A stretch of DNA of 64,000 nt, taken from the NCBI RefSeq assembly GCF_900172325.1, contig NZ_FWFR01000001.1, forward strand, positions 1,116,001 through 1,180,000, given 5' to 3'. The notes beneath the pieces are model-generated. The model searched no databases. It was not told where the DNA came from and worked only from the letters and a program-made list of their open reading frames with translations. Each line of letters opens with the position of its first letter. Positions within the stretch are counted from its first letter, which is position 1. Positions 41,885 through 51,188 of the stretch are shown piece after piece. The stretch comes from Oceanibacterium hippocampi. Its GTDB lineage: Bacteria > Pseudomonadota > Alphaproteobacteria > Sneathiellales > Sneathiellaceae. A program made the translations under genes and the position numbers.

Positions 41885-43369
41885 TCAATGCCCGATCAGC
41901 GCGTCTAGGGCGCCCGGCTTGTCGTGGACGGCGAGCTTGTCGACGATCGTCTCGCTGGCCCGGTTCAGGCCGATGATCTCGACTTCTGCGCCTTCGCGAC
42001 GGAACTTGAGCACCACCATGTCGAGGGCGGCGACGCTGGAAATGTCCCAGATATGGGCGCGGCTGACATCGATGGTCACGGTCTCGAGCGCTTCCTTCCA
42101 GTCAAAGGCGGCGGTGAAGGCATCGGCCGAGGCGAAGAAGACCTGGCCCTCCACCACGTAGGTCCGCGCCGTGCCGTCGGCCGACAGCGTCGAGGTGACG
42201 CGGAAGATCTGGGCGATCTTCCAGGCGAAGAAGATGCCCGACAGCAGCACCCCGACGAGCACGCCGATCGCCAGATTGTGGGTGATGACGACGCAGGCGA
42301 CGGTCGCCAGCATGACGATAGACGAACTGCGCGGATGATGCCGGAGATTCTTGATCGACGACCAGGAGAAGGTGCCGATCGAGACCATGATCATGATCGC
42401 GACCAGCGCCGCCATCGGGATCTGCTTGACCCAGTCGCCGACGACGACGATCAGGAACAGCAGGAAGACGCCGGCGCAGAAGCAGGACAGCCGGCCGCGG
42501 CCGCCCGACTTCACGTTGATGATCGACTGGCCGATCATGGCGCAGCCGGCCATGCCGCCGATAAAGCCGGTCAGCGTGTTGGCGAGACCCTGGCCGATAC
42601 ATTCCTGGTTCTTGTCGCTCGGCCGGTCGGTCAGTTCGTCGACGATGGTCGCCGTCATCAGCGATTCCAGTAGCCCGACCGCCGCCACCGCCGCCGAGTA
42701 GGGCAGGATGATCATGAACGTGTCGAGGGTCAGCGGGATCTGCGGCAGCAGGAAGACCGGCAAGGTCGAGGGCAGTTCGCCCATGTCGCCGACGGTCCGC
42801 ACGTCGAGCCCGAAGGTGATCGCGACGGCGGTCAGCAGGACGATGCAGACCAGCGGCGAGGGTATCGTTCTGGTCAGCAGCGGGAAGAGATAGATGACGG
42901 CGAGCCCGGCGGCGACCATCACGTAGGTCAGCCAGGGGACGCCGATCAACTCGGGCAGCTGCGCCATCAGGATCAGGATCGCCAGCGCGTTGACGAAGCC
43001 GGTGATCACCGAACGCGAGACGAACCGCATCACGTAGCCGAGCCGGAGCAGCCCGGCGGCGATCTGCAGCAGCCCGGCGAGGACGGTCGCCGCCAGTAGG
43101 TATTGCAGCCCGTGGTCGCGCACCAGGGTGACCATCAGCACGGCGGTCGCCGCGGTCGCGGCCGAGATCATGCCCGGCCGGCCGCCGGTGATGGCGACGA
43201 CGACGGCGATCGAGAAGGAGGCGTAGAGGCCGATCTTCGGATCGACGCCGGCGATGATCGAGAAGGCGATCGCCTCCGGGATCAGCGCGAGCGCGACCAC
43301 GAGGCCGGCGAGGACGTCGCCGCGGATGTTGCCGAACCACTGGTCGCGGTAGGCGCGAAGGGAATGCAT
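41885..43369 (-). CDS. SulP family anion transporter
   Basis: A 494-residue inner-membrane transporter with about 11-12 helices (from [19 protein letters not shown] onward), including [18 protein letters not shown], and a short cytoplasmic STAS-like domain at the C terminus ([19 protein letters not shown]). The size and lack of a long N terminus resemble BicA-type sodium/bicarbonate symporters more than sulfate permeases, but the ion cannot be read from sequence. A TGC-rich palindrome-like site lies about 155 bases upstream. It is followed by the Usp gene. Confidence 0.9.
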   Translation of the reverse strand: MHSLRAYRDQWFGNIRGDVLAGLVVALALIPEAIAFSIIAGVDPKIGLYASFSIAVVVAITGGRPGMISAATAATAVLMVTLVRDHGLQYLLAATVLAGLLQIAAGLLRLGYVMRFVSRSVITGFVNALAILILMAQLPELIGVPWLTYVMVAAGLAVIYLFPLLTRTIPSPLVCIVLLTAVAITFGLDVRTVGDMGELPSTLPVFLLPQIPLTLDTFMIILPYSAAVAAVGLLESLMTATIVDELTDRPSDKNQECIGQGLANTLTGFIGGMAGCAMIGQSIINVKSGGRGRLSCFCAGVFLLFLIVVVGDWVKQIPMAALVAIMIMVSIGTFSWSSIKNLRHHPRSSSIVMLATVACVVITHNLAIGVLVGVLLSGIFFAWKIAQIFRVTSTLSADGTARTYVVEGQVFFASADAFTAAFDWKEALETVTIDVSRAHIWDISSVAALDMVVLKFRREGAEVEIIGLNRASETIVDKLAVHDKPGALDALIGH

Positions 43370-43524
43370 GGGCTTTCCTGGCTGCTGGTCGGGACCGCCC
43401 GAAGCCGCCGGAACGCGCGCTCGGGAGCATGTCGGGGGAGGCGCGGCCCGCGCGGCGGGACCGCCATCCGCGCGACCCTGAAGCCTGCCGGGCCGGCACG
43501 AAGGTCCCGTTCTTAGACGGTCGA

Positions 43525-43540
43525 TTGCTGCATTGCAACA
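43525..43540. promoter_or_regulatory. TTGCTGCATTGCAACA site upstream of the SulP gene
   Basis: The site contains TGCATTGCA and closely resembles PhaR-type boxes upstream of phasin genes in alphaproteobacteria (from memory). It lies about 155-170 bases before the SulP start and beyond the 3' end of the secreted-protein gene's flank. Confidence 0.35.
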
Positions 43541-43589
43541 TTGGCGGTGCGCCGGCAGGCGAATGACCCTCCCCCTGTCGCCGGGGCGC

Positions 43590-44684
43590 TCAGTCCAGCG
43601 GCGGCGGGGTGTCGAGATACCAGGCGGTGCCGTCGCCGTCCGGCGTCACCGCCCGGCACCAGGCGAGCATGTCGCCGGTCGCACCGGCGTCGCACCGGAC
43701 CGCCGGGTCGGGCGGCGGATTGGCGATCACGAACCGGTAGACGCGGTCCCGGCTGTCGCTCAGGCTGATCGTGCAGGGATAGGCGACGGTCGCCACCTGG
43801 AAGCTCGGGAAGGCGGGATTGATTGCCCGGTCCGGGCGGTCGGTGCAGATCCCGTAGTCGGACCAGGCGGGTCTGCCGCTGCCGGGCTGGCCTAGGTTGA
43901 CATGGATGAGGGCCTTCCTGTCGTAGGGCCTCGGGTTGACCAGGCCCTGCGGCCCGCCGACGACGACGATCAGCCCGTCGCCACTCTCGTTCATGTTGCC
44001 GACCGCGTCGTCGATCGAGAAGGCATAGGCGCTCATGCCGAGATAGCCGGCGTCGTGGATCAGCCCGACATAGGGGTTGAATGCCCCCGACGGCAGATAT
44101 TGCAGGGCGAGATAGTGCCCGACCGCTGCCGGATAATCGACCCCGGGGGTCTCCTGCAGCGGATTGGCGGCGGCGCCGCCCGTGCAGTTCCGGTTGAACG
44201 GAACCCAGCCATGGACATGGCGGAGCAGGCTGTCCGCGGTCAGCGTGGCATGCGGCGCGCAGTCGAGCGTCAGATAGTGCGCGTAGTTCCGCCGGAACAG
44301 GTCGTCGACCGCGCGGATTGCGGGGCAGGGCTCGTCGTCGCCGGCCGCCGTCGTGCAGTGCGCGTAGAGGGCCCGCATGGCGTCGACGGTCGCGCCGGCC
44401 GCCGTCAGGTCCGGGCCGCCGACCAGGACATTGTAGGCGCCCGGGATGCGCGGTCCGGGATAGGGCGGGTCGCCACGGTAGGTCGGCCAACCCGGCCGGT
44501 CCGCGAGGAAGCGGGTCAGCACTGCGCGGAAACCGGTCAAGCCCTGCACGGTGCCGATGCGGCCCACGTCCGGATTGCCGAGCGGCGCCATCGCGACCGG
44601 CAGGTAGACCTGATCGACATAGGAAATGTCGTAATCGACGCGGCTCATGTCGACCCGGTAGGGCGGCCCGTCAGCGGTGACCAC
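43590..44684 (-). CDS. Uncharacterised secreted-like protein, 5' end doubtful
   Basis: At least 364 residues from GTG 44684, not recognised. The middle holds cysteines and aromatic runs ([31 protein letters not shown]) and [20 protein letters not shown], suggesting an extracytoplasmic enzyme or binding protein. The protein-like frame continues upstream of 44684 for about 70 codons ([24 protein letters not shown]) until a TGA near 44905, with no ATG, GTG or TTG. In another frame, TTGATATTCATTTCCCTGCT would give a short hydrophobic start that stops early. A frameshift separating a signal peptide from the body, or sequence damage, is likely. Function unknown. Confidence 0.6.
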   Translation of the reverse strand: MVTADGPPYRVDMSRVDYDISYVDQVYLPVAMAPLGNPDVGRIGTVQGLTGFRAVLTRFLADRPGWPTYRGDPPYPGPRIPGAYNVLVGGPDLTAAGATVDAMRALYAHCTTAAGDDEPCPAIRAVDDLFRRNYAHYLTLDCAPHATLTADSLLRHVHGWVPFNRNCTGGAAANPLQETPGVDYPAAVGHYLALQYLPSGAFNPYVGLIHDAGYLGMSAYAFSIDDAVGNMNESGDGLIVVVGGPQGLVNPRPYDRKALIHVNLGQPGSGRPAWSDYGICTDRPDRAINPAFPSFQVATVAYPCTISLSDSRDRVYRFVIANPPPDPAVRCDAGATGDMLAWCRAVTPDGDGTAWYLDTPPPLD

Positions 44685-45021
44685 GTCGGCGAAGGTGAAC
44701 TCGGCAAGCTGGCTCGGGTCGCTGACCGGGAGCCCGGCGGTCCCGGCATAGATGGCAAGGGGCGCGCAGGGTGATTCCGCCGGACAGGCGACCCCCGGAT
44801 CAACCGGGCTGACCGGGTGGGCCCGGTCGGCGGCGAGCGCGCGGCCGGCCGACGGCGCGCTCTCAGGTGACGCTACCCAGCAGGGAAATGAATATCAAAA
44901 ATACATTCCACGGTATGTCCGGCGTGACGGTCGCGTTAACGATTGCTTGAGATCCGCCTGCTCAAACTCTGCGTGTATGCATTGCGTTTCATGCAATCGA
45001 AAAAGGAGGCGCGGTCCGGTC

Positions 45022-45504
45022 ATGGCGCACGGCGGAATGCGCAGACGGCCCGGCCGCCCCGGTGGCCGGGCGAAGTTTCTCTACCTGCCCGGGCGCCGTC
45101 GCCGGCTCGGGGACGAGGCGGTAGGGGAGCGCCGGGCGGCGGCTCTGAAGCGCCGCTTCGCCAGGACGAGCGCGCCCTGTTTCCGGGCGAGTAACGGGCG
45201 GCGCGAGCTGCGCGAATGGGGCCTCGCCCTGCTGATCGTTTCCCTCGCCGCCGCCGCTGCCCATGGCCTGTTCGTGGCCAGTCCCTGGCCGCCCGTGCTG
45301 ACCCTCCGGCATGTCGCGGCCGCGCCGAATTGCGGCGCTGCGCGGCTTGCCGGCCTTGCCCCGGCACGACGCGGGGCGCCGGGTTACTACGCACGCCACG
45401 ACGCCGACCATGATGGCATCGCCTGCGAACCCTGGGCCGGGGCGCGGTCGGATCGCTATCGGCCGAGGCGCCTGCACCATCGCATTCCCATGCCGTCGCA
45501 CTAG
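45022..45504 (+). CDS. Excalibur calcium-binding domain protein
   Basis: A 160-residue protein. A basic N terminus (about 1-70) is followed by one hydrophobic anchor (ALLIVSLAAAAAHGLFV) and the Excalibur domain: NCGAARLAGLAPARRGAPGYY then HDADHDGIACEPW, whose DxDxDGxxCE pattern resembles EF-hand calcium sites, with two cysteines for a disulfide. Such domains sit outside the membrane, often with nucleases, which this protein lacks. GGAGG at 45005-45009 is 12 bases from the ATG, slightly far. Confidence 0.75.
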   Translation: MAHGGMRRRPGRPGGRAKFLYLPGRRRRLGDEAVGERRAAALKRRFARTSAPCFRASNGRRELREWGLALLIVSLAAAAAHGLFVASPWPPVLTLRHVAAAPNCGAARLAGLAPARRGAPGYYARHDADHDGIACEPWAGARSDRYRPRRLHHRIPMPSH

Positions 45505-45609
45505 CCCGCCAGGAAAACCGGCCGGCGCCCGGTGTCACCATGCAACCCGGGGCGGGTCTGGCGCGTTACGCTGGTCAGACCCAACACGAACCGAAGACGA
45601 GGTGACAGC

Positions 45610-46062
45610 ATGACCGCGCTCAACATTCCCCACGACGCCTGGATCCTGATCGGCGATGGCGAGAAGGCGCTGGTCCTCCGGAACGAGGGCGACGAGGTCT
45701 ATCCGAACCTGGAGATGATGCGGCTGTTCGAGCAGGACAATCCGCCGAGCCGGGAACAGGGCACCGACCGGCCCGGCCGGATGCCCGACCAGGGTGGCGT
45801 GGGCAGCCAGCACCGGAGCGGCATGGACGAGGTCGACTGGCACCGGCTCGCCAAGGACCGTTTCGCGAAGGAAATCGCCGAGCGGTTCTACCGCCTTGCC
45901 CATGCCGGCAAGTTCGCGCAGCTGATCGTCGTCGCGCCGCCCCATGTGCTCGGCGAGCTCCGCAAGAACTGGCACCAGGAAGTCTCCGACCGGATCGTCG
46001 CCGAGGTCGACAAGACGCTCACCAACCACCCGGTGGGCGAGATCGAGAAGGTGCTGACGTAA
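45610..46062 (+). CDS. Host attachment family protein
   Basis: A 150-residue protein of the Host_attach family (first described in Agrobacterium). WILIGDGEKALVLRNEG at the start and the C-terminal LAHAGKFAQLIVVAPPHVLGELRK are the conserved segments; the fold is thought to be eRF1/Pelota-like. A variable, polar middle region (SREQGTDRPGRMPDQGG) separates them. It is widespread in free-living alphaproteobacteria, so the name need not mean a host lifestyle. ATG 45610 follows GAGGTGACAGC. Confidence 0.88.
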   Translation: MTALNIPHDAWILIGDGEKALVLRNEGDEVYPNLEMMRLFEQDNPPSREQGTDRPGRMPDQGGVGSQHRSGMDEVDWHRLAKDRFAKEIAERFYRLAHAGKFAQLIVVAPPHVLGELRKNWHQEVSDRIVAEVDKTLTNHPVGEIEKVLT

Positions 46063-46089
46063 GGGCCCGGCCGTCCGCGCGGCCGTCGC

Positions 46090-47268
46090 TCAGTCGAAGA
46101 GCTGGCGCGCCCTCATCCAGTCGATCACCGTTCTCACCGCCTCGGCGCAATGCTCCGGCTGGTCCTGGTAATAGTGATTGGCGCCCCGGATGACGTGGAA
46201 GGTCTTGTCCGTGGCGCCGGTCGCGGCGTCGAAGAATTCCCGCGGATGGGGCTGCGGCACCGCGTCGTCGCCGGAATTCTCGAGCACCAGCAGCGGCACC
46301 CTGATATTCGGCGCATGCGCGATCGCGTCCGCGTTGGTGTCGTCGAACGACCATTGTGACAGCCAGGCGCGGAGCGTCGAGAAGCGGGCGAGGCCGGCCG
46401 GGCTCGAGTTCGACAGCTCCGGCGGGCCAAGGTAGGACTGGCCGGGGACCCGGTCGTTGGGCTCGATCGTCGGGTCGATGAAGCGCGGATCGGCGAGCGT
46501 GCGGTGGGTGACGATGGCGCGCTCGGCCTCCGATGCGCCCTTCTTCCGCAGGCTGTGCAGCAGTTCCTTCACATAGGCCGTGCGGCGGCGGATGCGGCGG
46601 ATCTGCGCGGCCCGGAAATGTGCGATGTAATCGGCCGAATAGGGCGGCTGGTTGGGGTTCCGGGGATCGTAGATGTCGAGCTCCGGATCGCGGATCGACG
46701 GATCATTCTCGTCCAGCACCGAGGGGTCGATCATCGTCTTCAGCACCGTCGCGCGTGACAGGTGCGCGGCCTGGCAGACGAAACCGTCACCCGGCACGAA
46801 GCCGGAGAGATCGACCGGGTCGCCGGCCGGGGTTTCCGTCACCGTCGGGTTGACCGCCATCGACTGGTAGAAGGTGGTCAGCGAGCCGCCGCCGGACCAG
46901 CCGACCATGACGACCTTCTCGTAGCCCCAGACCTCCTTCGCGTGCCGCACGTAGGCGCCGAAGTCCCGGACCGCGTTTTCCATGATCAGCGGCGCGTCGT
47001 TCCGGTTGTAGCGGCTGCCGGCGAGCAGGACATGGGCGCCGGCCCGCACCATCGCCGCCGGCACCGGCAGGTTGTGCATGGTCGCGGCCGGATGCATGTA
47101 CATCAGCAGCGTCTTCGAGGGCCGGCCGCGCGGCCGCCAGCGATAGCCGTCCAGCATGACGCGGCCAATCCCGCCGGAGAACCCGTAAACCTCCCGCAGG
47201 ACCGTCTTCTCGCTGTAGCTCACGTGGACCGGCTCGCGGTCGATCTCGAATGTTTCCGGCTCGGGCAC
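46090..47268 (-). CDS. Alpha/beta hydrolase
   Basis: A 392-residue hydrolase. LMYMHPAATMHNLPVPAAMV is the oxyanion region, VVMVGWSGGGSLTTF (Ser near 144) the nucleophile elbow, VLENSGDDAVP the acid position and IRGANHYYQDQPEH the histidine. A large cap of about 150 residues (including DPELDIYDPRNPNQPPYSADY) separates strands. It is related to the dienelactone hydrolase or acyl-esterase group; the substrate is unknown. The ATG is preceded by GAGGGGGAAGC. Confidence 0.85.
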   Translation of the reverse strand: MPEPETFEIDREPVHVSYSEKTVLREVYGFSGGIGRVMLDGYRWRPRGRPSKTLLMYMHPAATMHNLPVPAAMVRAGAHVLLAGSRYNRNDAPLIMENAVRDFGAYVRHAKEVWGYEKVVMVGWSGGGSLTTFYQSMAVNPTVTETPAGDPVDLSGFVPGDGFVCQAAHLSRATVLKTMIDPSVLDENDPSIRDPELDIYDPRNPNQPPYSADYIAHFRAAQIRRIRRRTAYVKELLHSLRKKGASEAERAIVTHRTLADPRFIDPTIEPNDRVPGQSYLGPPELSNSSPAGLARFSTLRAWLSQWSFDDTNADAIAHAPNIRVPLLVLENSGDDAVPQPHPREFFDAATGATDKTFHVIRGANHYYQDQPEHCAEAVRTVIDWMRARQLFD

Positions 47269-47431
47269 GACGCTTCCCCCTCGTTTCTTAGATTTCTAAT
47301 TTCATGATTGTGCGCGATTCTGAGCCTTGCTGGCAAGCCTTCGCCGGCCTGCTATTATAACACGTGAACATGCACATAATTACAATTAGGGATTGATTGT
47401 CGGGATGCGACGTTGAATACTTTCATGTTCG

Positions 47432-48949
47432 ATGGGGGGACTGACCGGACCGAAGATGAGGGGGGAATCCGAGCGTCGGGGATTCGTGTGGAGGGCGGAA
47501 TGGATCGTCCTGCTCCTCCTGTCCGCGCTCGTCCTGCTGTTTCTTGCCTACCAGGTCTATGGCCTTCAGGCCGGCTATTCCTACTGGTTCGACGAGCTTT
47601 TCAGCGTCGTCGCCGGCAAGCTCCCGGTCGGCGAGGCCGTCGGGGTCTACATCAACGACCCCCACCCGCCCTTCTACCCGCTGCTTCTCACCGGTTGGAT
47701 CGCGCTTTTCGGCGATTCGGAGGCGGCGACCCGGAGCCTCTCCGTCATCTTCGCCCTGGGCACGCTCTGGGTCCTTTCAATGACCGTGGCGCGTGTCGGC
47801 AGGCGGGTCGTCGCGATGATGCTGGTGATCGTGCTTTCGAACTGGCTCATCTGTCATTACGCGCAGGAGGCCCGGCCTTATGCCGCCCTCCTTTTCGTCT
47901 CGGCGATGGTGTTCGCTTTCGCGGTGAACGACCGGCGCGGCCCGCTGCTGCTCACGCTCGTACTACTCGGGCTGACCCACTATTTCGGCGCGCTGCAGGC
48001 ATTCGCCTATCTCGCCTGGCTCGCCGCCTTCGAAAGTCGCACGCTGCGGAGCTGGCTCGGCCTGGCCGCGGCGGGCACGGCGATCCTCGTCTGGCCGGCG
48101 ATCTTCCTCGTCGTCGGACGCGGCATGTCGCTTGTCGGCGGCAATTTCTGGATCGAGGCGACGCCGGCCGATGCGCTCCGGCAATCGGCGATGGCGTCGG
48201 CGCCGTGGCTCTGGGACGCCGTGGACCGCTTCGCGGGGCTCGTCGGGCTCGATGCCGGTGCCGGCGGCCTGCTGCTCAGGCTCGCCGCGGTGGCGGGAAT
48301 CGGCATCCTCCTTCTGGTGCGGTTGAGGGGCGCCGGGGCGGGTGAGGGAATGCGGCGGAACGTGCTCCGCGCGGCCTTCGTCGCCCTCCTCACGACCCTT
48401 GGCGCCGCGGCGATCAACCTGCACACGCCCGTGAGCACGGACCGGAACTTCATCGTGATGGTCCCGTTGGCGTCCTACCTCCTCGCCGAAGCCATCGCCG
48501 CCGTCTGGCGGTCGCGCGCCGGCGCCGGGTTCGCCGTTGCCGGGCTTGCGGTCATCGCGCTGGTTGGCCAGCTGCAGATACGCGACGTGATGGCAGGACG
48601 GTTCCTGCCGCACCAGGATTGGCACTGGGTGGCGGACGCGGTGGTGGCCGAGGCCGGCCGCACCGGCGGCGGCACCTATTTCTATTCCAGGTGGGGAAGT
48701 GGATTCTATCACCGGCTTTCGGCCTATTACATGCCGGAAGGCCAGGAAGTCGGGATCGTCGAGATGGAGAAGCTCGGGCAGCTGGAGCCGGGCGCGATCG
48801 TCTTCTTCGGCAATCTCGTCGGCCATCTGGACGGCGCACGCTGCGTCACGGAACTGCAGCAGGCGCTGGATGCCCGCGGCATGCTCTACCGGGCCGAGTT
48901 CGCGAACCAGGCGGCGCGATGCAGCAACGGCTACGTCGTGCTCGAGTGA
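47432..48949 (+). CDS. GT39-like membrane protein (glycosyltransferase)
   Basis: A polytopic membrane protein of about 505 residues with ten or more hydrophobic helices. YSYWFDELFSVVAGKL (first periplasmic loop acid pair) and NDPHPPFYPLLLTGWIALFG match the GT39/ArnT-like superfamily, as does SHYAQEARPYA-type sequence near residue 145. It is similar in layout to the transferase at 26.2 kb but has no adjacent GT2 partner. The start is unclear: ATG 47432 and ATG 47456 are in frame and neither has a good ribosome-binding site. Upstream, 47269-47431 is AT-rich promoter DNA. Confidence 0.75.
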   Translation: MGGLTGPKMRGESERRGFVWRAEWIVLLLLSALVLLFLAYQVYGLQAGYSYWFDELFSVVAGKLPVGEAVGVYINDPHPPFYPLLLTGWIALFGDSEAATRSLSVIFALGTLWVLSMTVARVGRRVVAMMLVIVLSNWLICHYAQEARPYAALLFVSAMVFAFAVNDRRGPLLLTLVLLGLTHYFGALQAFAYLAWLAAFESRTLRSWLGLAAAGTAILVWPAIFLVVGRGMSLVGGNFWIEATPADALRQSAMASAPWLWDAVDRFAGLVGLDAGAGGLLLRLAAVAGIGILLLVRLRGAGAGEGMRRNVLRAAFVALLTTLGAAAINLHTPVSTDRNFIVMVPLASYLLAEAIAAVWRSRAGAGFAVAGLAVIALVGQLQIRDVMAGRFLPHQDWHWVADAVVAEAGRTGGGTYFYSRWGSGFYHRLSAYYMPEGQEVGIVEMEKLGQLEPGAIVFFGNLVGHLDGARCVTELQQALDARGMLYRAEFANQAARCSNGYVVLE

Positions 48950-48963
48950 TCGCGTTTACGCGC

Positions 48964-49117
48964 CCTATTCCGCTGCCGCCGCCTTCTCGCCGCCGAAACG
49001 GGCCTCCATCGCCCGGCGGATCTTCACCGCGTCGAGGCTCTCGTCGATCGTGACATCCTGCCAGCGGACCGGGTCGCCCTCGGCGATGTCGGCCCTGAGC
49101 CGGACGCCGTGGGCAAG
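48964..49117 (-). pseudogene. Duplicated 3' end of the SAF-domain dehydrogenase gene (copy A)
   Basis: These 154 bases match 49846-49999 at all but three positions. They encode the last 50 or so codons of the dehydrogenase, including the terminal AAAAE and stop, but have no upstream coding sequence or start. The copy is a fragment left by a duplication or insertion event on the far side of the orphan gene. Confidence 0.9.
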
Positions 49118-49226
49118 CGTGACGCGCCGCGCTAGCCGCCCTGCCGAGCGTGCCTGCCATCCGGATAGAAAAGACCCAACCTATGCGGTAAAAATACTGC
49201 CAGTATATACATCACTGGGGCGTATC

Positions 49227-49784
49227 ATGGACGACATCGGCGATTTCATCGACGCAATCAGGCGCGCGCTTGAAGGCGTTGCCAGAGACGCGCAACAGTC
49301 TGGTTCTGGTTTCGAGTGGACAAGCGAGGTGAAGCGCGCCGTCAGGGAAATTGTCGATCCGGCAGCACCATGTGACGGCGAGAATACCAGCGGATCACGC
49401 TACAGCGTCTATGGACACAAGCGTGAAAAGGCCGATTGCACCGGCGAGTGGCTGTTCGATCTTTGCTGGCTCGACTACGTCGCGGTTCCCGACGACGAAA
49501 AGTCGTGCAAAAAATATCTCCGCGCGATGCCGCTGGCCATGGAAAGCGAGTTCGGGGGGCCGGAAGAGGTATGCGACGACTTCGGGAAACTTCTTGTTGC
49601 CCGTGCCGCGCTGAAAGTCATGGTGTTTTCCGACAAGAACCAGGCCAATACCGGCAGCCGCTTTGGCGCGATGCGCCGACAGATAAAGGCGTTCGAAGGA
49701 ATCGGCCCCGACGGCGAATATCTGCTCTGTTGCTGGTGCAACGACACGGAGGATTTTACTTTCGACCACGTTCCGGCCGCCTGA
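49227..49784 (+). CDS. Orphan protein between duplicated gene ends
   Basis: A 185-residue soluble, acidic protein beginning MDDIGDFIDAIRRALEGVA. It has several cysteines (CDGENTS, DLCWLDY, KSCKKYL, LLCCWCNDTED) and no recognised domain. Its composition is visibly less GC-biased than its neighbours. An inverted repeat CCAGT/ACTGG surrounds TATATA just upstream (49200-49218), a possible regulated promoter. It lies wholly between the two copies of the 154-bp repeat and reads opposite to the dehydrogenase, so it came in with, or caused, the duplication. Function unknown. Confidence 0.7.
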   Translation: MDDIGDFIDAIRRALEGVARDAQQSGSGFEWTSEVKRAVREIVDPAAPCDGENTSGSRYSVYGHKREKADCTGEWLFDLCWLDYVAVPDDEKSCKKYLRAMPLAMESEFGGPEEVCDDFGKLLVARAALKVMVFSDKNQANTGSRFGAMRRQIKAFEGIGPDGEYLLCCWCNDTEDFTFDHVPAA

Positions 49785-49845
49785 TAGTGTGATCGAGCGC
49801 TCGGGGGAATCTTTCCGCCGGCTTATGCTCGAACGGTGATTGGCT

Positions 49846-49999
49846 CCTATTCCGCTGCCGCCGCCTTCTCACCGCCGAAACGGGCCTCCATCGCCCGGCG
49901 GATCTTCACCGCGTCGAGGCTCTCGTCGATCGTGACATCCTGCCAGCGGACCGGGTCGCCCCGGGCGATGTCGGCCCTGAGCCGGACGCCGTGGGCAAG
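49846..49999. repeat. 154-bp direct repeat, copy B (3' end of dehydrogenase gene)
   Basis: This is the native copy of the repeat at 48964-49117, with 151 of 154 bases identical. The repeats are in direct orientation with a period of 882 bases and enclose 728 bases carrying the orphan gene. Confidence 0.92.
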
Positions 50000-51175
50000 T
50001 CCGATCGGCAGCCCGCCGAGCGCCAGCGAAGTCTTCGCCGGCATCAGCTTGCCCCAGACCGTGTGGCCGCCTTCGCCGTCCAGCATTTCGCCGGAACTCA
50101 GGGCACGCTTGGCGGTCGCCACCACGTCGCCCCGGAAGCCTTGCGTGGAGCCGGTCGGCTTGCCGAGCAGGGCGGCGGAGAGGATCGAGATGTTGAGTTC
50201 GAGCCCGATCAGGTGGAAGGGCTTGAACATCGCCGAATAGCGTCCCGACGCGTCGGTGTTCATGCCGTACTGGCGGAAGCAGCCGGCGGCATAGTCGTTC
50301 GGCGCCTCGATCACGACATAGACCCCCCAGCGGAGATCCTTGAAGACCGGCCGGCCGTCGCGCTCGAGCGAGGAGACGACCTCGACCTGGCCCCTGGCGG
50401 CGAGCTGGCCACCCTCCGACGCGGGACGTAACACGTGCGCCAGGTCGTCCGTCCCGGCCGGCGGGAAGGCGAGCCCGTCCGGCGGCGCGTCGAGCCCGGT
50501 GGCGTTGGCGATCGCCGCCATTTCCAGCGCCGACTTGGTGCCGTCGAGGAAGGAGTTGAACATCTGGCTGTTCATGCCGGCCGCCGCCGCCTGCTCGGCG
50601 GTCAGCCCGTAATGGTCCCAGACCGTGTCGGGCGTCGAGGCGTGGTAGGCGGGCAGGTACTTGGTGCCCTTGCCGGCGGCGACCACGTCGAAGCCGCAGG
50701 ATCGCGCCCAGTCGACCAGTTCGGCGGTCAGTGCCGGCTGATCGCCGTAGGCCATGGAATAGACGACGCCGGCGCGGCGCGCCTCCTCCGCCAGCAGCGG
50801 CCCGGCGAGCACGTCGGCCTCGACATTGACCATGACGATATGGATGCCGTTCCGGATCGCCGCGCGGGCATGGCCGAGCCCGGCCACCGGGTTGCCGGTC
50901 GCCTCGACCGCAACGTCGATCGCACCGGAGGCGAGCATCGTCATCGCGTCGTCGGTGAAGCGGGTGCGGCCGATCTGCTCGTCGGACCAGCCGACCGTGC
51001 GGCAGGCGGCCTTCGCCCGGTCCGGCGCCAGATCGGCGATAATGGCGACCTCGAGCCCCGGCGTGCTCGGCACCTGGGCGAGGAACATGGAGCCGAACTT
51101 GCCGGCGCCGATCAGGCCGACGCGTACCGGTTTGCCGGCCGCCGCGCGGGCGAGGAGATCGGAATGGAGATACAT
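49847..51175 (-). CDS. NAD(P)-dependent dehydrogenase with C-terminal SAF domain
   Basis: A 442-residue enzyme. VRVGLIGAGKFGSMFLAQV (about 18-36) is a Rossmann cofactor site, AVEATGNPVAGLGHARAA and NVEADVLAG resemble homoserine-dehydrogenase-like proteins, and the C-terminal LALGGLPIGLAHGVRLRAD is an SAF domain often mislabelled FlgA. The substrate is unknown. The ATG at 51175 has AAGGA upstream. It is 13 bases after the PhyH-family gene and completes the GntR unit. Its last 154 bases are duplicated downstream. Confidence 0.85.
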   Translation of the reverse strand: MYLHSDLLARAAAGKPVRVGLIGAGKFGSMFLAQVPSTPGLEVAIIADLAPDRAKAACRTVGWSDEQIGRTRFTDDAMTMLASGAIDVAVEATGNPVAGLGHARAAIRNGIHIVMVNVEADVLAGPLLAEEARRAGVVYSMAYGDQPALTAELVDWARSCGFDVVAAGKGTKYLPAYHASTPDTVWDHYGLTAEQAAAAGMNSQMFNSFLDGTKSALEMAAIANATGLDAPPDGLAFPPAGTDDLAHVLRPASEGGQLAARGQVEVVSSLERDGRPVFKDLRWGVYVVIEAPNDYAAGCFRQYGMNTDASGRYSAMFKPFHLIGLELNISILSAALLGKPTGSTQGFRGDVVATAKRALSSGEMLDGEGGHTVWGKLMPAKTSLALGGLPIGLAHGVRLRADIARGDPVRWQDVTIDESLDAVKIRRAMEARFGGEKAAAAE

Positions 51176-51188
51176 GCGTCCGTCCTTG

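Noticed and set aside
44970-45000. TGCATTGCGTTTCATGCAA before the Excalibur gene as a third PhaR-type site
   Set aside because: The halves are spaced differently from the other two sites, and the similarity is no better than expected by chance in a TGC-rich stretch.
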